Below, piece by piece: positions 7,665-8,175 of a DNA stretch of 8,175 nucleotides (position 1 is the first letter of the stretch; the number at the start of each line of letters is the position of its first letter). The stretch is from an uncultured Lachnospiraceae bacterium (lineage in GTDB: Bacteria; Bacillota; Clostridia; Lachnospirales; Lachnospiraceae), in NCBI GenBank assembly GCA_910583615.1, contig CAJTXP010000080.1, forward strand, positions 1 through 8,175. The letters are read 5' to 3'. Below the pieces are notes generated by a model, which was not told the origin of the DNA, ran no database searches, and saw nothing but the letters and a program-made list of their open reading frames with translations. Position numbers and translations under genes: made by a program.

Positions 7665-7672
7665 CTCCTCTC
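7665..7672 (-). promoter_or_regulatory. Strong ribosome binding site of the second immunity gene
   Basis: GAGAGGAG on the minus strand lies 7 bases upstream of the ATG at 7657, in the 19-base gap between the toxin stop and the immunity start. It is a near-ideal Shine-Dalgarno sequence, stronger than that of the other immunity gene, and supports independent translation even where the rhs fragment in front is silent. Confidence 0.75.
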
Positions 7673-7676
7673 TTCA

Positions 7677-8175
7677 TTAGTTTATCAAAATCCATCCATC
7701 TAAAGTTTGTATATAAATATTCTTTATTATCCCATGTTTAGGTATCTCTACAATAGGTCCATTACCAGCAAATTCTATTAGTAAATCCATTGGTACATTT
7801 TTTGCATTTACATATAAATCTACATCACACAAAAGCGCATTCATAGCCTGTTGTTCTGCCTTACCTACATGTCTTAATACACCACTTCCAGTATTACCCG
7901 AATATTCTTTAAGACTCACAGGGACACCATCTAAACTACCATCAATTCCCGGTGTATTACTAATTGTCTGTCCTTCAAAATGACCTCCTTTAAACGCTAC
8001 AATTTCTAAAGCCTGATCATATTCATGATCTGCTAATGCATTTCTTTCCACAGTACCATTTTGATTTGCTTCATAACCTGGCTGCTGCTTCCTAAAATCA
8101 CATAATATCTGTACGCCTTGATGCCCGGTCGGGTCAACATACTTCACCGGATTATTTGCACAGTACGCGTACAGG
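7677..8175 (-). CDS. 3' end of an rhs gene with nuclease-like toxin tip (partial)
   Basis: The frame is open to the window edge, so the gene continues to the right. The visible part starts LYAYCANNPVKYVDPTGH, the Rhs core end, followed by a tip of 147 residues. The GTG at 8147 is the Val of NNPVKY and not a start. In the tip (numbered from that Val) E49, D69 in PGIDG, S78 and K80 in VSLKE give an E-D-SxK pattern. This is like PD-(D/E)xK nucleases and close in spacing to the E177/D198/S209/K211 site I recall for the DNase tip of E. coli EC869 CdiA (o11). A nuclease acting on DNA or RNA of a competing cell is therefore plausible, but the fold is unproven. The sequence ends GWILIN. Whether this is the full-length gene or another truncated cassette cannot be told. 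Confidence 0.8.
   Translation of the reverse strand, partial: LYAYCANNPVKYVDPTGHQGVQILCDFRKQQPGYEANQNGTVERNALADHEYDQALEIVAFKGGHFEGQTISNTPGIDGSLDGVPVSLKEYSGNTGSGVLRHVGKAEQQAMNALLCDVDLYVNAKNVPMDLLIEFAGNGPIVEIPKHGIIKNIYIQTLDGWILIN
8121..8175 (-). repeat. Rhs core end shared between cassettes, copy 2
   Basis: This is the partner of 3354-3408, with a single mismatch in 55 bases. It ends at the His codon of VDPTGH and very probably continues to the right of the window. The spacing between the two copies, 4767 bases, gives the length of one cassette unit. Confidence 0.9.

Noticed and set aside
1..8175. CRISPR arrays, tRNA or rRNA genes, integrase or transposase genes
   Set aside because: No regularly spaced short repeats, no cloverleaf-like sequences and no recognisable recombinase motifs were seen on either strand.

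Overview
The window looks like an accessory region of a Gram-positive gut clostridium, probably Lachnospiraceae-like. The reasons are the style of the Rhs core (YAYCANNPVKYVDPTGH junction), a strong AGGAG-type ribosome binding site, GC-richer Rhs core DNA and very AT-rich cargo genes. The taxonomic call is inference; no marker gene is present.

All convincing genes lie on the minus strand. Read in that direction (from 8175 down to 1), the window holds parts of a tandem array of displaced Rhs toxin-immunity cassettes. First comes the 3' end of an rhs gene whose variable tip resembles a PD-(D/E)xK nuclease (8175-7677), followed by its presumed immunity gene (7657-7118). Next is a 2.3 kb non-coding block (7039-4730). 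Then comes a 5'-truncated rhs gene with about 13 YD repeats and a tip resembling TreTu-type ADP-ribosyltransferase toxins (4775-2970), followed by its presumed immunity gene (2967-2398). A second copy of the 2.3 kb non-coding block (2274-1) runs into the next rhs fragment at the window edge. The repeat period is about 4.73-4.77 kb.

The cassettes share an Rhs core that is almost identical up to the codon for the His of VDPTGH. Tip, immunity gene and a short AT-rich spacer are then completely different, and homology resumes abruptly with the non-coding block. This is the expected architecture for tip exchange by homologous recombination with a full-length rhs gene, which would lie outside the window, probably upstream (to the right). 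The truncated rhs has a stop two codons before its first ATG, and that ATG is not conserved in the other copy, so the fragment is probably a silent donor while the immunity genes could still be expressed.

The least explained part is the non-coding block. It has no conserved reading frame, but it shows mosaic conservation with stretches of 145/145, 99/99 and 282/284 identical bases. It carries a dispersed ACTGGCA/TGGCAGT-type heptamer. It ends, exactly at the variable/conserved junction behind each immunity gene, in a 270 bp MITE-like palindromic element with terminal inverted repeats of about 66-69 bp and internal hairpins.
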